A stretch of 64,000 nucleotides of DNA. Source: Bacteroidales bacterium (lineage in GTDB: Bacteria; Bacteroidota; Bacteroidia; Bacteroidales; UBA932). The stretch covers positions 62,001-126,000 of the forward strand of contig JAGCVJ010000007.1 in the NCBI GenBank assembly GCA_017962375.1, given 5' to 3'. The notes under the pieces are model-generated. The model saw only the letters and a list, made by a program, of their open reading frames with translations. It was not told the DNA's origin and ran no database searches. The translations under genes were made by a program, and so were the position numbers. Shown here in pieces: positions 22,531 through 30,934 of this stretch. Every line of letters begins with the position of its first letter. Position 1 is the stretch's first letter.

Positions 22531-25204
22531 ACATCAGGTAACGGCCCAAAGTATTGTTGCGCGTGTCCTGATAGTAGTTTTCAGCGTTTGTCCTGGAAAC
22601 CGCCTTGTTGGACTTGAGAATGTCATAGACCTTTACTCTTGCCGTCATCTTTTTCCTGAAGAAAGTCTTTGAAACGGAGGCGTTCCAGATGGTCTGGGAC
22701 TTGCCGTAACCCTCTGAATATCCGATAAAAAAGCGGTAATTGAAGTCTGAGGATATATTCCAGGTCTTGTCTATTGTCCAGTTGACAGATGCCGAGGCGC
22801 GGTTTGTCCAGAGCGACAGATTGTCCAGCGAATGGGATGAATACCAGGTTCTCCTGTAAGACAGGGCTAAAGAAGCCGTTGCCTCGAAATCGTCCACACG
22901 GTAGCTGAGCCTATTGCTAAGGCCCAGGTTCATGTTGGTCGTCTGGTTCTCCTCAAACTGGTCGCCGTTTTTAAGGAAGCTGATTCCGTTGCTCAAGGCG
23001 GAGCGGCTCCACAGGTTCCAGTACAGGTCAGTCTCAGGTATGCGGTAGTTGTACATCAGCCTCAGGTCCATGCTGTAAATGCCTTTGTCTGAATTTATGT
23101 ATTGGCGCATCTGCACTCCGTCAGCAGTATAGGTCTTCTTGTTTATGATGCTGTTGGTGGTGTATTTTCCCCTGAATGTTACGCTGAACCAGCGGTAGCG
23201 GTTGCGCTTTCCGGTGCGGTACTCGGTGTCCAGATTGTGCGTGAAGGACGGATTCAGGTGGTCGTTGCCTTCCTGGATGACGAGAGGATTGCTGTTGTCT
23301 CTGATTGGAAGAAGCTGGTTCAAAGAAGGCTGGGAAGTTGTTCCCCGATATGTCACCCTGAGATAGCGACTGCCGTCGAAGCGGTGGATGAACCGTGCTG
23401 TAGGGGCAAAGTTGCACACCGTGTAGGAAGTGTCCTTTCCCCTGCCCGTGCTCTCGGTTTTTGAAGGCTGGAGCGATGCCCCGAGCATGAAGTTATAATG
23501 CTTTTCCTGCTTGCGGAAACTTAACTCGTAGCGCCTGGTGGTAAAGTCTCCCTTGTAGTCCCTGGTCTGGTCCTCGTCCGGGATGTCGTACTTTCCGGTT
23601 TCAGGGTCATAGTCAAAAGTGTTGCGGAGCGTGGTGGAATGGCTCTTTGCGCTGCGGTGAGCCAGCTGAAGGAAATAGTTTTTGCCAAGAGGCTCTGTAT
23701 AAGTGATATACACCGCGTAACCGTCGCTTGTGTTTTTGCGGTGGTAGAGTTGGTCTACCTCTTTTGTGCGGCTGATTTCCCCGCTGCTGTTGAAATACGA
23801 CGTTGAAGACTGGTTGGTGCCGTCTGCCGTGTTGCGGGAGAAATTATAGTTGAGCACAAGAGCCATGGTTCTGCCCGGCTTTCCGAGCCTCTGCCTCCAT
23901 ACAAATGTAACAGCTCCTTTCGAGGAATTGTTGTCGCCGAAGGAAGAGCTTGTGCCCCGGTTGGTGGAGTCTGAATTGCGGAGCGTTGAGAAATTCCTTC
24001 CTCTTGAGAAATCTCCGCTGCCTATCTGAAGCGATGGCTTGAGAGTGAAGGATGTGTTTTCGCTCGGGGAATAAACTGTCTCGCTGTTAAAGCGGTGGCC
24101 CCGAGTCTTGTTTCGGCTGGAATTGAGGGAGTGGCTGTACTGAGTGACGTCATCGCTGAGGCTGGAGACCCTGTCAACTGTCTGCTCAATCACCTGGTCT
24201 GAAGTGGAATAGAGGTAGCTGTTCTGAGTCTTGATCTTCTTGTTTTTGCTCTCGTAATTATAGTTGGCTCCGGCCATGCGGCTGGCAGTCACGCCATTGC
24301 CCGTGGCGGTATTGCCCACCAGGGAGGTGAGCATATCCATCGCCATATCCTTGAAACCGGCGTTGTTGGTGTTGTTGGCATTGCCGAGAATGCTCAGCTG
24401 AGCGGTGTTGGTAAACCTTCCTGCCAAAAGAGCTCCCTCATAGCGCTTGCTGGAACCATAGCCTCCGCCCAGGTTTCCGAACCAGTTGTCAAAAATACCG
24501 TTTTTAAGGCTCAGGTCCAGCACTGTTTCTTCCTCGCCGTCATCTATGCCGGTAAACCGGGCCTCGTCGCTCTGGCGGTCCAGAAGCCTGATTTTCTCCA
24601 CGATTTTGGCCGGTATGTTCTTGGAAGCCAGAGCCGGATCGTCCATGAAGAAAGTCTTGCCGTCTATCATTATCTTCTTCACTTCCTTGCCGTCCGCTAT
24701 GATCTTCCCGTCTTCTATCTCCACTCCCGGGAGTTTCTTAATCAGCTCTTCCAGCATATCGGCCTCTTCTATCTTGAAAGACGAGGCATTGTATTCCACG
24801 GTGTCCTGCTTTACCAGTATCTGGTTCCCTGTCGCCGAGACAGTTATGGAAGAAAGGGTGTTGGAGGTGGAGAGATAGATTGTGCCCAGGTCATTTGCTC
24901 CCCTTTTGACGTCAAAAGTCCTGATTACCGAGTTGTAGCCCACATAGTCCACTCTCACCTCTCCCCTGCCGGTGGGCAATTTGGGTATGACAGCTTTTCC
25001 GGAAGTGTCGGTGAGGGCGTAATGCTTGGGATTCTTCTCCCCTATGTATTTGATGCTCAGCGACGCGGCTTCTATCGGGGCACGAGTGGCGCTGTCCAGA
25101 ACAATGGCTTTTAAAGTGTTCTGGGCAAATAGAAAATTCCCCCCACCATACAGCATAAGTACGATGAGGGGGATGATTCTTAATATCCCGATGGAAGCTT
25201 TCAT
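22502..25204 (-). CDS. Outer-membrane beta-barrel protein (TonB-dependent-receptor-like), paralogue 2
   Basis: A 900-residue exported protein. The signal peptide ends near LFAQ, then comes a carboxypeptidase-regulatory-like beta domain (VLDSATRAPIEAASLSIKYI), a plug-like part with conserved LEELIKKLPGVEIEDGKI and MIDGKTFFMDDPALASKNIP, and a long beta-barrel ending YRFGI. This is the pattern of the Bacteroidota OMP barrel family 3 proteins. It starts one base after the stop of its upstream paralogue (25206-28028), with which it shares most motifs, so translational coupling is likely. The substrate is unknown. The 3' end overlaps rluD by 29 bases on the other strand. Confidence 0.85.
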   Translation of the reverse strand: MKASIGILRIIPLIVLMLYGGGNFLFAQNTLKAIVLDSATRAPIEAASLSIKYIGEKNPKHYALTDTSGKAVIPKLPTGRGEVRVDYVGYNSVIRTFDVKRGANDLGTIYLSTSNTLSSITVSATGNQILVKQDTVEYNASSFKIEEADMLEELIKKLPGVEIEDGKIIADGKEVKKIMIDGKTFFMDDPALASKNIPAKIVEKIRLLDRQSDEARFTGIDDGEEETVLDLSLKNGIFDNWFGNLGGGYGSSKRYEGALLAGRFTNTAQLSILGNANNTNNAGFKDMAMDMLTSLVGNTATGNGVTASRMAGANYNYESKNKKIKTQNSYLYSTSDQVIEQTVDRVSSLSDDVTQYSHSLNSSRNKTRGHRFNSETVYSPSENTSFTLKPSLQIGSGDFSRGRNFSTLRNSDSTNRGTSSSFGDNNSSKGAVTFVWRQRLGKPGRTMALVLNYNFSRNTADGTNQSSTSYFNSSGEISRTKEVDQLYHRKNTSDGYAVYITYTEPLGKNYFLQLAHRSAKSHSTTLRNTFDYDPETGKYDIPDEDQTRDYKGDFTTRRYELSFRKQEKHYNFMLGASLQPSKTESTGRGKDTSYTVCNFAPTARFIHRFDGSRYLRVTYRGTTSQPSLNQLLPIRDNSNPLVIQEGNDHLNPSFTHNLDTEYRTGKRNRYRWFSVTFRGKYTTNSIINKKTYTADGVQMRQYINSDKGIYSMDLRLMYNYRIPETDLYWNLWSRSALSNGISFLKNGDQFEENQTTNMNLGLSNRLSYRVDDFEATASLALSYRRTWYSSHSLDNLSLWTNRASASVNWTIDKTWNISSDFNYRFFIGYSEGYGKSQTIWNASVSKTFFRKKMTARVKVYDILKSNKAVSRTNAENYYQDTRNNTLGRYLMFTLLYRFGI

Positions 25205-25205
25205 T

Positions 25206-28028
25206 CTATCTTCTTCTTCCGCCGCCTGGAGGGCCCCATCCGCCAGGACCGCCGCCGCGTCTTACATCACGCATATTCACTCCGCCAAATGAACCGAAGC
25301 GGTAAGTGAGCGTGAACATCAGATAACGGCCAAGGGTATTGTTGGTGACATCCTCAAAATAGTTCTCGGAAGTATTCCTATATGTATTCCTGGACTTGTT
25401 GAGAATATCGTAGACCCTTACCTTGAAGGTGAACGCGTTTCTGAAGAAGGTCTTGGAAACCTCGCCGTTCCAGATGGTCTGGCTCTGTCCGTACCCTGAA
25501 GAATAACCGTTGTAGAACCTGCGGGTAATGTCTGTGGTGATGTTGAAGGTCTTCAGGAATGTCCAGTTGACGCTGGCAGTAACCCTGTTGTTCCAGGTCT
25601 GCACGTCGTCCAGGCTCTTTACGCTGTACCAGGCATTGCGGAAGTTGGTACCGCCACCGATTCTTGCCTCAAAGTTGTCTATCCTGTATGTAAGGCTGAG
25701 GTTGAGGTTCACATTGATACTCTTGGTCTCGTTCTCGGCAAAGTCTCCAGCGGTTGCAACATAGCTGATTCCGTTGCCGAAGCTGAACCTTGAGAATACA
25801 TTTACCGTGAAGTCGCTCTTGGCTATCTTGGAATTGTAGAAGATTCCGCCGGAGAAATTATAGATTCCCTTGTCGGCATTTATGTACTTGCTGTGCTGGA
25901 CTCCGTCCTCGTCATATCTCTTCTGGTTGATGATGCTCTTTGTCGTGTAGGTGGTCTCCAGGTTGAACCCGAAGAAACTGAAGTTCTTGCGGTTGTTGGT
26001 CCTGTACTCTCCGCCGATACGGTGGGAGAACGAAGGGTTCAGCTTGTCGTTTCCTTCCTGAACGTACAACGGGTTGGAGTTGTCAGGAATAGGAAGCAGC
26101 TGGTTCAGAGACGGCTGGTTGGTTCTTCCCCAATAGGAGAGCCTGAGGAACCTGTCCTGGGAAATCCTGTAGTCCAGTCTGGCGCTTGGAGAAAAGTTGG
26201 TTACGGAATAAGAGGTATCCCTTCCCCTTCCGATTGTTGTGGTCTTTGAAGGAGAGGCGCTGAAACCGAACATGAAGTTATATTTCTCCTCCTGCTTCCT
26301 CAAGGCGATCTCCGCCCTCTGATTCTGGAAGTCACTTGTATAGCGGCTTGAATATTCGTCGTTGTGGATTGAATATGTGCCGGTTACAGGATCGTAGTCA
26401 TTGGTCTCCTTTACAGCGTTGGAATGGTTGAGACTGTAGCGGTATGAACCCTGGATGAAGTAGTTCTTTCCCAGAGGCTCGGTGTAGGTTCCGGCAAATC
26501 CGAACTGGTTGGATCTCTGGTTCTGGTGGTATCCCTGGTTGATTCCGTCTACCCTGCTTATGATGCCTTCGTTGAAATAATTGGTCTCGGAGATGTTGAA
26601 ACCGTCCGAAGAGTTGTTGGAGAAGGCGTAGTTGACCCTGAAAGTGAGGGTTCTGCCTGGTTTCCACAGTCTCTGCCTCCACATAAGCCTTCCACCTACC
26701 TGGAGAGAATTGTTGTCACCGAATGAGGAGTTGAATCCACGGTTGGTGGAATCCGCCCCACGAAGGGTGTAGAAGCTGTTCCTCTGGTCAAAATCTCCGC
26801 TTCCCACTCTTAGATAAGGACGGAACACGAATGAGGTCGCATCTGTAGGATTGTATTCTATCTCGCTGTCGAACCTGTGGCCCTGAGTCGAGGTATTCTG
26901 CTTTCCGTCAGACCAGTTGTTCTGGTTCAGAGTCTCTGACAGTATGGTGGTACGGTCCTTGGTCTCAAGGACATCCTTGTTTGAAGTCGAGAAAAGGTAA
27001 CTGGTGTTGACCTTGAGTTTCTTGTTCTGGGACTGGTAGTTGAGGTTGGATCCGAGCATCTTGGATGCGGTGATTCCGTTTCCGGTCCAGGAGAATCCGC
27101 CACGGCCTCCTCCGCCGCCGCCCATCATGTTTCCTCCGCCGCCGGACATCATCACGCTCATCATGCTTCCTGCCATATCGTTGAATCCGCGGTTGTTGGT
27201 ATTGTTGGCATTGCCGATAAAGCTGAGCTGAACCCTAGGAGTGAAACGGCCAACCATGAAAGATCCTTCGTATCTCTTCTCGGTACCGTAGCCGCCGCCC
27301 ACGTTTCCGATCCATCCGTCAGCCATACCTCTCTTGAGACTGAGGTCGAGAACGGTTTCCTCCTCTCCGTCGTCGATGCCGGTAAAGCGGGCCTCGTCAG
27401 ATTTGCGCTCAACCACCCTCACCTTCTCGATAATCTTTGCCGGAAGGTTCTTGGAGGCCAGCTGAGGGTCATCCATGAAGAAGACCTTTCCGTCTATCAT
27501 TATCTTGGTGATTTCCTTTCCGTTCTGGGTGATCTTGCCGTCCGAGTCGATTTCCACGCCTGGCAGCTTCTTCAAAAGCTCCTCCAGCATATCGGTCTCG
27601 TTGGTCTTGAAAGAAGAGGCATTGTATTCTATGGTATCCTTCTTGACTACAATCTGGTTTCCGGCTGCACTCACCACGATGCCCTGAAGAGTATTCTGGC
27701 CGTTCAGGTAAACGGTTCCCATGTCATTCATGCCCTTATGCACGTCAAACACCTGCGTATGCTGCCTGTAGCCCACACATTCGATAAGGACATTGGCCCT
27801 TCCCACTGGAGCGCTCGGGATTATGGCAACACCGGTAGAGTCTGTCAGGGCGTAGCGCTTGGCCTGAGCCTCTCCGATGTACTTGATGGACATTGTTGCA
27901 AATTCAACAGGTGCCTTGGAAGCACTGTCCAGAACCATTACTTTAAGCTTGTTCTGGGAATAACCCCTTGTCAGGCCCATCAGAAGGGCGATTATGACCA
28001 AGGGAAGGATTGTATATATCTTTTTCAT
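25206..28028 (-). CDS. Outer-membrane beta-barrel protein (TonB-dependent-receptor-like), paralogue 1
   Basis: A 940-residue paralogue of the next gene, with the same order: signal peptide, regulatory beta domain (VLDSASKAPVEFATMSIKYI), plug-like LEELLKKLPGVEIDSDGKI and MIDGKVFFMDDPQLASKNLP, then the barrel. It differs by a Gly/Met-rich insertion near residue 290 (SGGGGNMMGGGGGGRGG) and a Gly/Arg/Pro-rich tail after the final barrel strand (RRGGGPGGWGPPGGGRRR), which would lie past the usual C-terminal aromatic end. The two genes probably arose by tandem duplication. They may transport or bind the same class of ligand; none can be named. Confidence 0.85.
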   Translation of the reverse strand: MKKIYTILPLVIIALLMGLTRGYSQNKLKVMVLDSASKAPVEFATMSIKYIGEAQAKRYALTDSTGVAIIPSAPVGRANVLIECVGYRQHTQVFDVHKGMNDMGTVYLNGQNTLQGIVVSAAGNQIVVKKDTIEYNASSFKTNETDMLEELLKKLPGVEIDSDGKITQNGKEITKIMIDGKVFFMDDPQLASKNLPAKIIEKVRVVERKSDEARFTGIDDGEEETVLDLSLKRGMADGWIGNVGGGYGTEKRYEGSFMVGRFTPRVQLSFIGNANNTNNRGFNDMAGSMMSVMMSGGGGNMMGGGGGGRGGFSWTGNGITASKMLGSNLNYQSQNKKLKVNTSYLFSTSNKDVLETKDRTTILSETLNQNNWSDGKQNTSTQGHRFDSEIEYNPTDATSFVFRPYLRVGSGDFDQRNSFYTLRGADSTNRGFNSSFGDNNSLQVGGRLMWRQRLWKPGRTLTFRVNYAFSNNSSDGFNISETNYFNEGIISRVDGINQGYHQNQRSNQFGFAGTYTEPLGKNYFIQGSYRYSLNHSNAVKETNDYDPVTGTYSIHNDEYSSRYTSDFQNQRAEIALRKQEEKYNFMFGFSASPSKTTTIGRGRDTSYSVTNFSPSARLDYRISQDRFLRLSYWGRTNQPSLNQLLPIPDNSNPLYVQEGNDKLNPSFSHRIGGEYRTNNRKNFSFFGFNLETTYTTKSIINQKRYDEDGVQHSKYINADKGIYNFSGGIFYNSKIAKSDFTVNVFSRFSFGNGISYVATAGDFAENETKSINVNLNLSLTYRIDNFEARIGGGTNFRNAWYSVKSLDDVQTWNNRVTASVNWTFLKTFNITTDITRRFYNGYSSGYGQSQTIWNGEVSKTFFRNAFTFKVRVYDILNKSRNTYRNTSENYFEDVTNNTLGRYLMFTLTYRFGSFGGVNMRDVRRGGGPGGWGPPGGGRRR

Positions 28029-28085
28029 AAAATCGAATTACGCATGTTTAGACAAGATAACTACCTGAAAGTAAAATCGTGCCGT

Positions 28086-28769
28086 CTATTTTTTAGTGCT
28101 TTTTACGCTGCGTATCGTCCTGCCGGGGTTTGACTTCACATAATCGTTCCAGCTGGCCTTGTGTCCGGAGCTTTTTATATTCTCCAGACCGCCTTTTCCT
28201 ACCCTCATGCTGGTGGCCGATCCTTTTTTCACCGATGAAGGAGAAAGGCTCAGCAGAACATCCACGGAAGCGCTCTTGCCGGCTATGCTGGACTGGGTGT
28301 AATGGTGGCACAGCGCAATGGCTACAGCGTCTGTGGCATCGAGGTACTTGACGTCGCAGTTGAAGCTCAGAATGCTCTGGACCATGGCCGACACCTGCTC
28401 CTTGGAAGCCGAACCCTTGCCCGTTACGGCCAGCTTGACGCTGGTTGGAGCATATTCATATATAGGTATGTCCTTGAGCAATCCGGCGGCTATGGCCGCG
28501 CCCTGGGCCCTTCCGAGCTTGAGCATGGTCTGCGGATTCTTGCCGTAGAAAGGAGCCTCTATGGCCATCACGTCCGGCTTGTACTTGCGCAAAAGCTTGC
28601 TAACCTCCAGCAAAATCCTCTGAAGCACAAGAAAATGGCTCTCCTCTTTCTTGAGGTTTATTACCCCCAGTTCCTTGAGCTTGGGCTTCTTGCCTATTAC
28701 GGAAACAACCCCAAAACCAAGAATCCTGGTTCCGGGGTCTATTCCCAATATTGTCTTGCTTTCAGTCAT
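28086..28769 (-). CDS. ruvC: Crossover junction endodeoxyribonuclease RuvC
   Basis: RuvC resolves Holliday junctions with RuvAB. The catalytic acids are in ILGIDPGTRILGFG, AIEAPFYGKNPQTMLKLGRA and KYLDATDAVAIALCHH. The core is normal, but about 60 C-terminal residues (from SASVDVLL on) are an extra basic tail rich in Ser, Lys and Gly. I place the start at MTESKTIL because a -7 box sits six bases before it; a Met at 28787 would begin within that box. No ruvA or ruvB is adjacent. Confidence 0.93.
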   Translation of the reverse strand: MTESKTILGIDPGTRILGFGVVSVIGKKPKLKELGVINLKKEESHFLVLQRILLEVSKLLRKYKPDVMAIEAPFYGKNPQTMLKLGRAQGAAIAAGLLKDIPIYEYAPTSVKLAVTGKGSASKEQVSAMVQSILSFNCDVKYLDATDAVAIALCHHYTQSSIAGKSASVDVLLSLSPSSVKKGSATSMRVGKGGLENIKSSGHKASWNDYVKSNPGRTIRSVKSTKK

Positions 28770-28775
28770 CGCGAC

Positions 28776-28783
28776 CAAAGATA
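28776..28783 (-). promoter_or_regulatory. -7 box (TATCTTTG) six bases before the ruvC start
   Basis: On the - strand TATCTTTG is followed by GTCGCG and the ATG at 28769. The spacing predicts a transcript starting at or next to the start codon. The box would lie within the coding sequence if the longer start were used, so it decides for the shorter protein. Confidence 0.5.
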
Positions 28784-28812
28784 ACACAATTTATCTTATC
28801 AACGAAGACAGA

Positions 28813-30087
28813 TTAATCTATGTAGTCGAATCCGGTGAATTCCCTCAGGCATTCAGGCACCCTGATCCTGCCGTTTTCCATCTGGTTGTCCTCAAGAATG
28901 GATGCCAGGATACGAGGAAGAGCCAGAGAGCTGCCGTTCAGAGTGTGGGCTAGCTTCATCTTGCCGTCATCGTCTTTATACCTGAGCTTGAGGCGGTTGG
29001 CCTGGTAGGTTTCGAAGTTGGAAACGGAGCTGACCTCCAGCCAGCGGCCCTGGGCCTGGCTGTAAACCTCAAAGTCATAGGTAATGGCCGAGGTAAAGCT
29101 CATGTCACCTCCGCAAAGGCGGAGAATCCTGTATGGCAGACCGAGCTCCTGTACCAGAGACTCCACGTGAGCGACCATTCCGTCAAGGGCTGCGTAAGAC
29201 TCTTCCGGAAGAGCCAGCTGCACGATTTCCACCTTGTCGAACTGGTGCAGGCGGTTCAGACCCCTCACGTCCTTGCCGTAAGATCCGGCTTCGCGCCTGA
29301 AGCACTGGGTGTAGGCCGTCATCTTTATAGGGAAGTTCTTCTTAGGAACTATGCAGTCTCTGTAAATATTGGTAACCGGAACCTCGGCTGTAGGAATCAT
29401 GTAGAACTTGTCCAGGCCTACGAAGTACATCTGCTCTCCCTTGTCAGGAAGCTGGCCGGTTGCAAAGGCGGAATCTTCGTTCACTACCAGCGGCGGCTGA
29501 ACTTCCAGGTATCCGGCCTTGGTGTTGCGGTCCAGGAAATAGGAAATCAGAGCCCTCTGGATCTTTGCTCCTTTACCTATATATACAGGGAATCCCGCTC
29601 CTGTAAGCTTTACGCCCAGGTCAAAGTCTATGATGTTAAGATCCTTTGCCAGTTCCCAGTGAGGCTTTGCGTTTGGAGGAAGAACGGCCTTGTGTCCGCC
29701 TTCTTTAACAACAACGTTGTCCTCGGCTGTCTTTCCCTCAGGAACCAGTGCGCAAGGCAAGTTCGGCAGAAGCACCAGGTTCTCAAGCTGCTCTTTCTGC
29801 AGGGAATCCAGCTTCTGCTGGAGCTCGGCTGAGAAATTTTTAAGCTCAGCCACCTCTTTTTTGGCAGCCTCGGCCTCTTCCCTCTTTCCTTCCTTCATCA
29901 GAGCCCCGATGCTCTTGGCGGCCTTGTTCTGCTGGGCCAGGTTGGCGTCCAGCTGAGTCTGGATGCTGCGCCTCTGAGAGTCGATGTCCAGTATCTTGCC
30001 AACAATCTCTCTGGCGTCAAAGTTCTTTACTGCAAGCCTCTCGATAACAAACTCAGGCTTTTCGCGCAATATTTTAAGTTCAAGCAT
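28813..30087 (-). CDS. serS: Seryl-tRNA synthetase
   Basis: A class II synthetase charging tRNA(Ser) and tRNA(Sec). The N-terminal coiled-coil arm (residues about 28-105) is evident from RRSIQTQLDANLAQQNKAAK and the following Lys/Glu-rich helices. Motif 2 is in CFRREAGSYGKDVRGLNRLH and motif 3 around ALPRILASILEDNQMENGRI, ending VPECLREFTGFDYID. The length of 424 is typical. It starts 24 bases downstream of the terminator of the rplU-rpmA operon, so it probably has its own promoter, which I could not define. Confidence 0.97.
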   Translation of the reverse strand: MLELKILREKPEFVIERLAVKNFDAREIVGKILDIDSQRRSIQTQLDANLAQQNKAAKSIGALMKEGKREEAEAAKKEVAELKNFSAELQQKLDSLQKEQLENLVLLPNLPCALVPEGKTAEDNVVVKEGGHKAVLPPNAKPHWELAKDLNIIDFDLGVKLTGAGFPVYIGKGAKIQRALISYFLDRNTKAGYLEVQPPLVVNEDSAFATGQLPDKGEQMYFVGLDKFYMIPTAEVPVTNIYRDCIVPKKNFPIKMTAYTQCFRREAGSYGKDVRGLNRLHQFDKVEIVQLALPEESYAALDGMVAHVESLVQELGLPYRILRLCGGDMSFTSAITYDFEVYSQAQGRWLEVSSVSNFETYQANRLKLRYKDDDGKMKLAHTLNGSSLALPRILASILEDNQMENGRIRVPECLREFTGFDYID

Positions 30088-30111
30088 ATAAATATGTTGT
30101 TAAATCGTGTT

Positions 30112-30150
30112 TCAAAACAAAAGGCGCCCTGGCAAATGCAAAGGACGCCT
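30112..30150 (-). terminator. Intrinsic terminator of the rplU-rpmA operon
   Basis: Read on the - strand, AGGCGTCC (30150-30143) pairs with GGGCGCCT (30129-30122), with one U-G pair, across a 13-base loop, followed by the T-rich run TTTTGTTTTG. It lies between rpmA and serS. Confidence 0.75.
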
Positions 30151-30182
30151 CTCAGATTCAAACTATTCGGTAAAACCCGGGA

Positions 30183-30452
30183 TTAGCTCTTTGCCTCTTC
30201 CTTAGGAAGTACCGATACATAGGACTTGCCTTCAGCCTTCACTTTGAAGGTGACAATTCCGTCTGTCAAAGCAAAAAGAGTATGGTCTTTACCCATTCCC
30301 ACGTTCTTGCCCGGATAGTGAACTGTACCTCTCTGGCGAACCAGAATGTTGCCGGCTTTGCATTCCTGGCCTCCGAATATCTTCAGACCCAGTCTTTTGC
30401 TCTGTGATTCACGGCCGTTCTTGGAACTACCTACACCTTTTTTGTGTGCCAT
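30183..30452 (-). CDS. rpmA: 50S ribosomal protein L27
   Basis: An 89-residue large-subunit protein whose N-terminus reaches the peptidyl-transferase centre. [20 protein letters not shown] and [10 protein letters not shown] are the standard L27 start, with [11 protein letters not shown] and [17 protein letters not shown] following. The N-terminus begins directly with the mature AHKKG form, without the cleaved extension found in many Firmicutes. It is 11 bases after rplU in a two-gene operon. Confidence 0.98.
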   Translation of the reverse strand: MAHKKGVGSSKNGRESQSKRLGLKIFGGQECKAGNILVRQRGTVHYPGKNVGMGKDHTLFALTDGIVTFKVKAEGKSYVSVLPKEEAKS

Positions 30453-30463
30453 AACTTTTTACT

Positions 30464-30772
30464 TTAAGCTATTGATTCAATTTCCAGTCTAGTAAGATAC
30501 TGACGGTGACCGTTCTTCTTGTCGAAGCCCTTGTGGGCGATCTTCTTGAAAACGATAACCTTGTTACCTTTGAGGTGCTCAAGTACCTTTGCCTTAACGG
30601 CTGCACCCTCTACATACGGAGTTCCGACTGTAACCGCTCCGTCGTTGTCTGTCAGCAAAACTTTGTCGAAGGTAACGGTAGAACCTACCTCGTCTGCAAG
30701 ACGATGAACGTAGATTTTCTTCCCTGCCTCTACCTTAAACTGCTGACCAGCAATGTCTACAATTGCGTACAT
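30464..30772 (-). CDS. rplU: 50S ribosomal protein L21
   Basis: A 102-residue large-subunit protein. The start [20 protein letters not shown] is the family's standard N-terminus, so an in-frame upstream Met at 30838 is rejected. Later landmarks are [38 protein letters not shown] and [10 protein letters not shown]. It is transcribed with rpmA from a strong promoter about 90 bases upstream, leaving a structured leader. Confidence 0.98.
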   Translation of the reverse strand: MYAIVDIAGQQFKVEAGKKIYVHRLADEVGSTVTFDKVLLTDNDGAVTVGTPYVEGAAVKAKVLEHLKGNKVIVFKKIAHKGFDKKNGHRQYLTRLEIESIA

Positions 30773-30860
30773 AAATAAAACACATTTTGGTTTTGACAGC
30801 AAGCGGCCTGACTTGCAGGCTCTTATAACGAGCTCCACTGCCTTCTTTCATTTGGGGAGG
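30773..30860 (-). promoter_or_regulatory. Leader of the rplU-rpmA mRNA with alternative stems
   Basis: The 5' leader of about 85 bases between the promoter and rplU contains GCCTG-caagt-CAGGC, which overlaps and competes with GCAAG-tcaggccg-CTTGC. Ribosomal-protein operons often carry such autoregulatory leaders, including L21 leaders in Firmicutes. I do not recognise a specific described motif here, so regulation is only inferred. Confidence 0.3.
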
Positions 30861-30892
30861 CAAAAGTAGTGTATTTAGAAGGAAAAAACAAA
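30861..30892 (-). promoter_or_regulatory. Promoter of rplU-rpmA (TTTG-N20-TACTTTTG)
   Basis: On the - strand a -33 TTTG (30892-30889), a 20-base spacer and a -7 TACTTTTG (30868-30861) match the Bacteroidota consensus. It is back-to-back with the box for the + strand ATPase gene. Confidence 0.8.
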
Positions 30893-30901
30893 ATTTTTCA
30901 C

Positions 30902-30909
30902 TAAATTTG
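30902..30909 (+). promoter_or_regulatory. -7 box (TAAATTTG) for the degenerate ATPase gene
   Basis: An exact TAnnTTTG match 25 bases before the ATG at 30935, just outside the divergent rplU promoter. The -33 position is poor in T and G. Confidence 0.5.
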
Positions 30910-30934
30910 TGCGCTTATGGGTTAATAATTCGAT

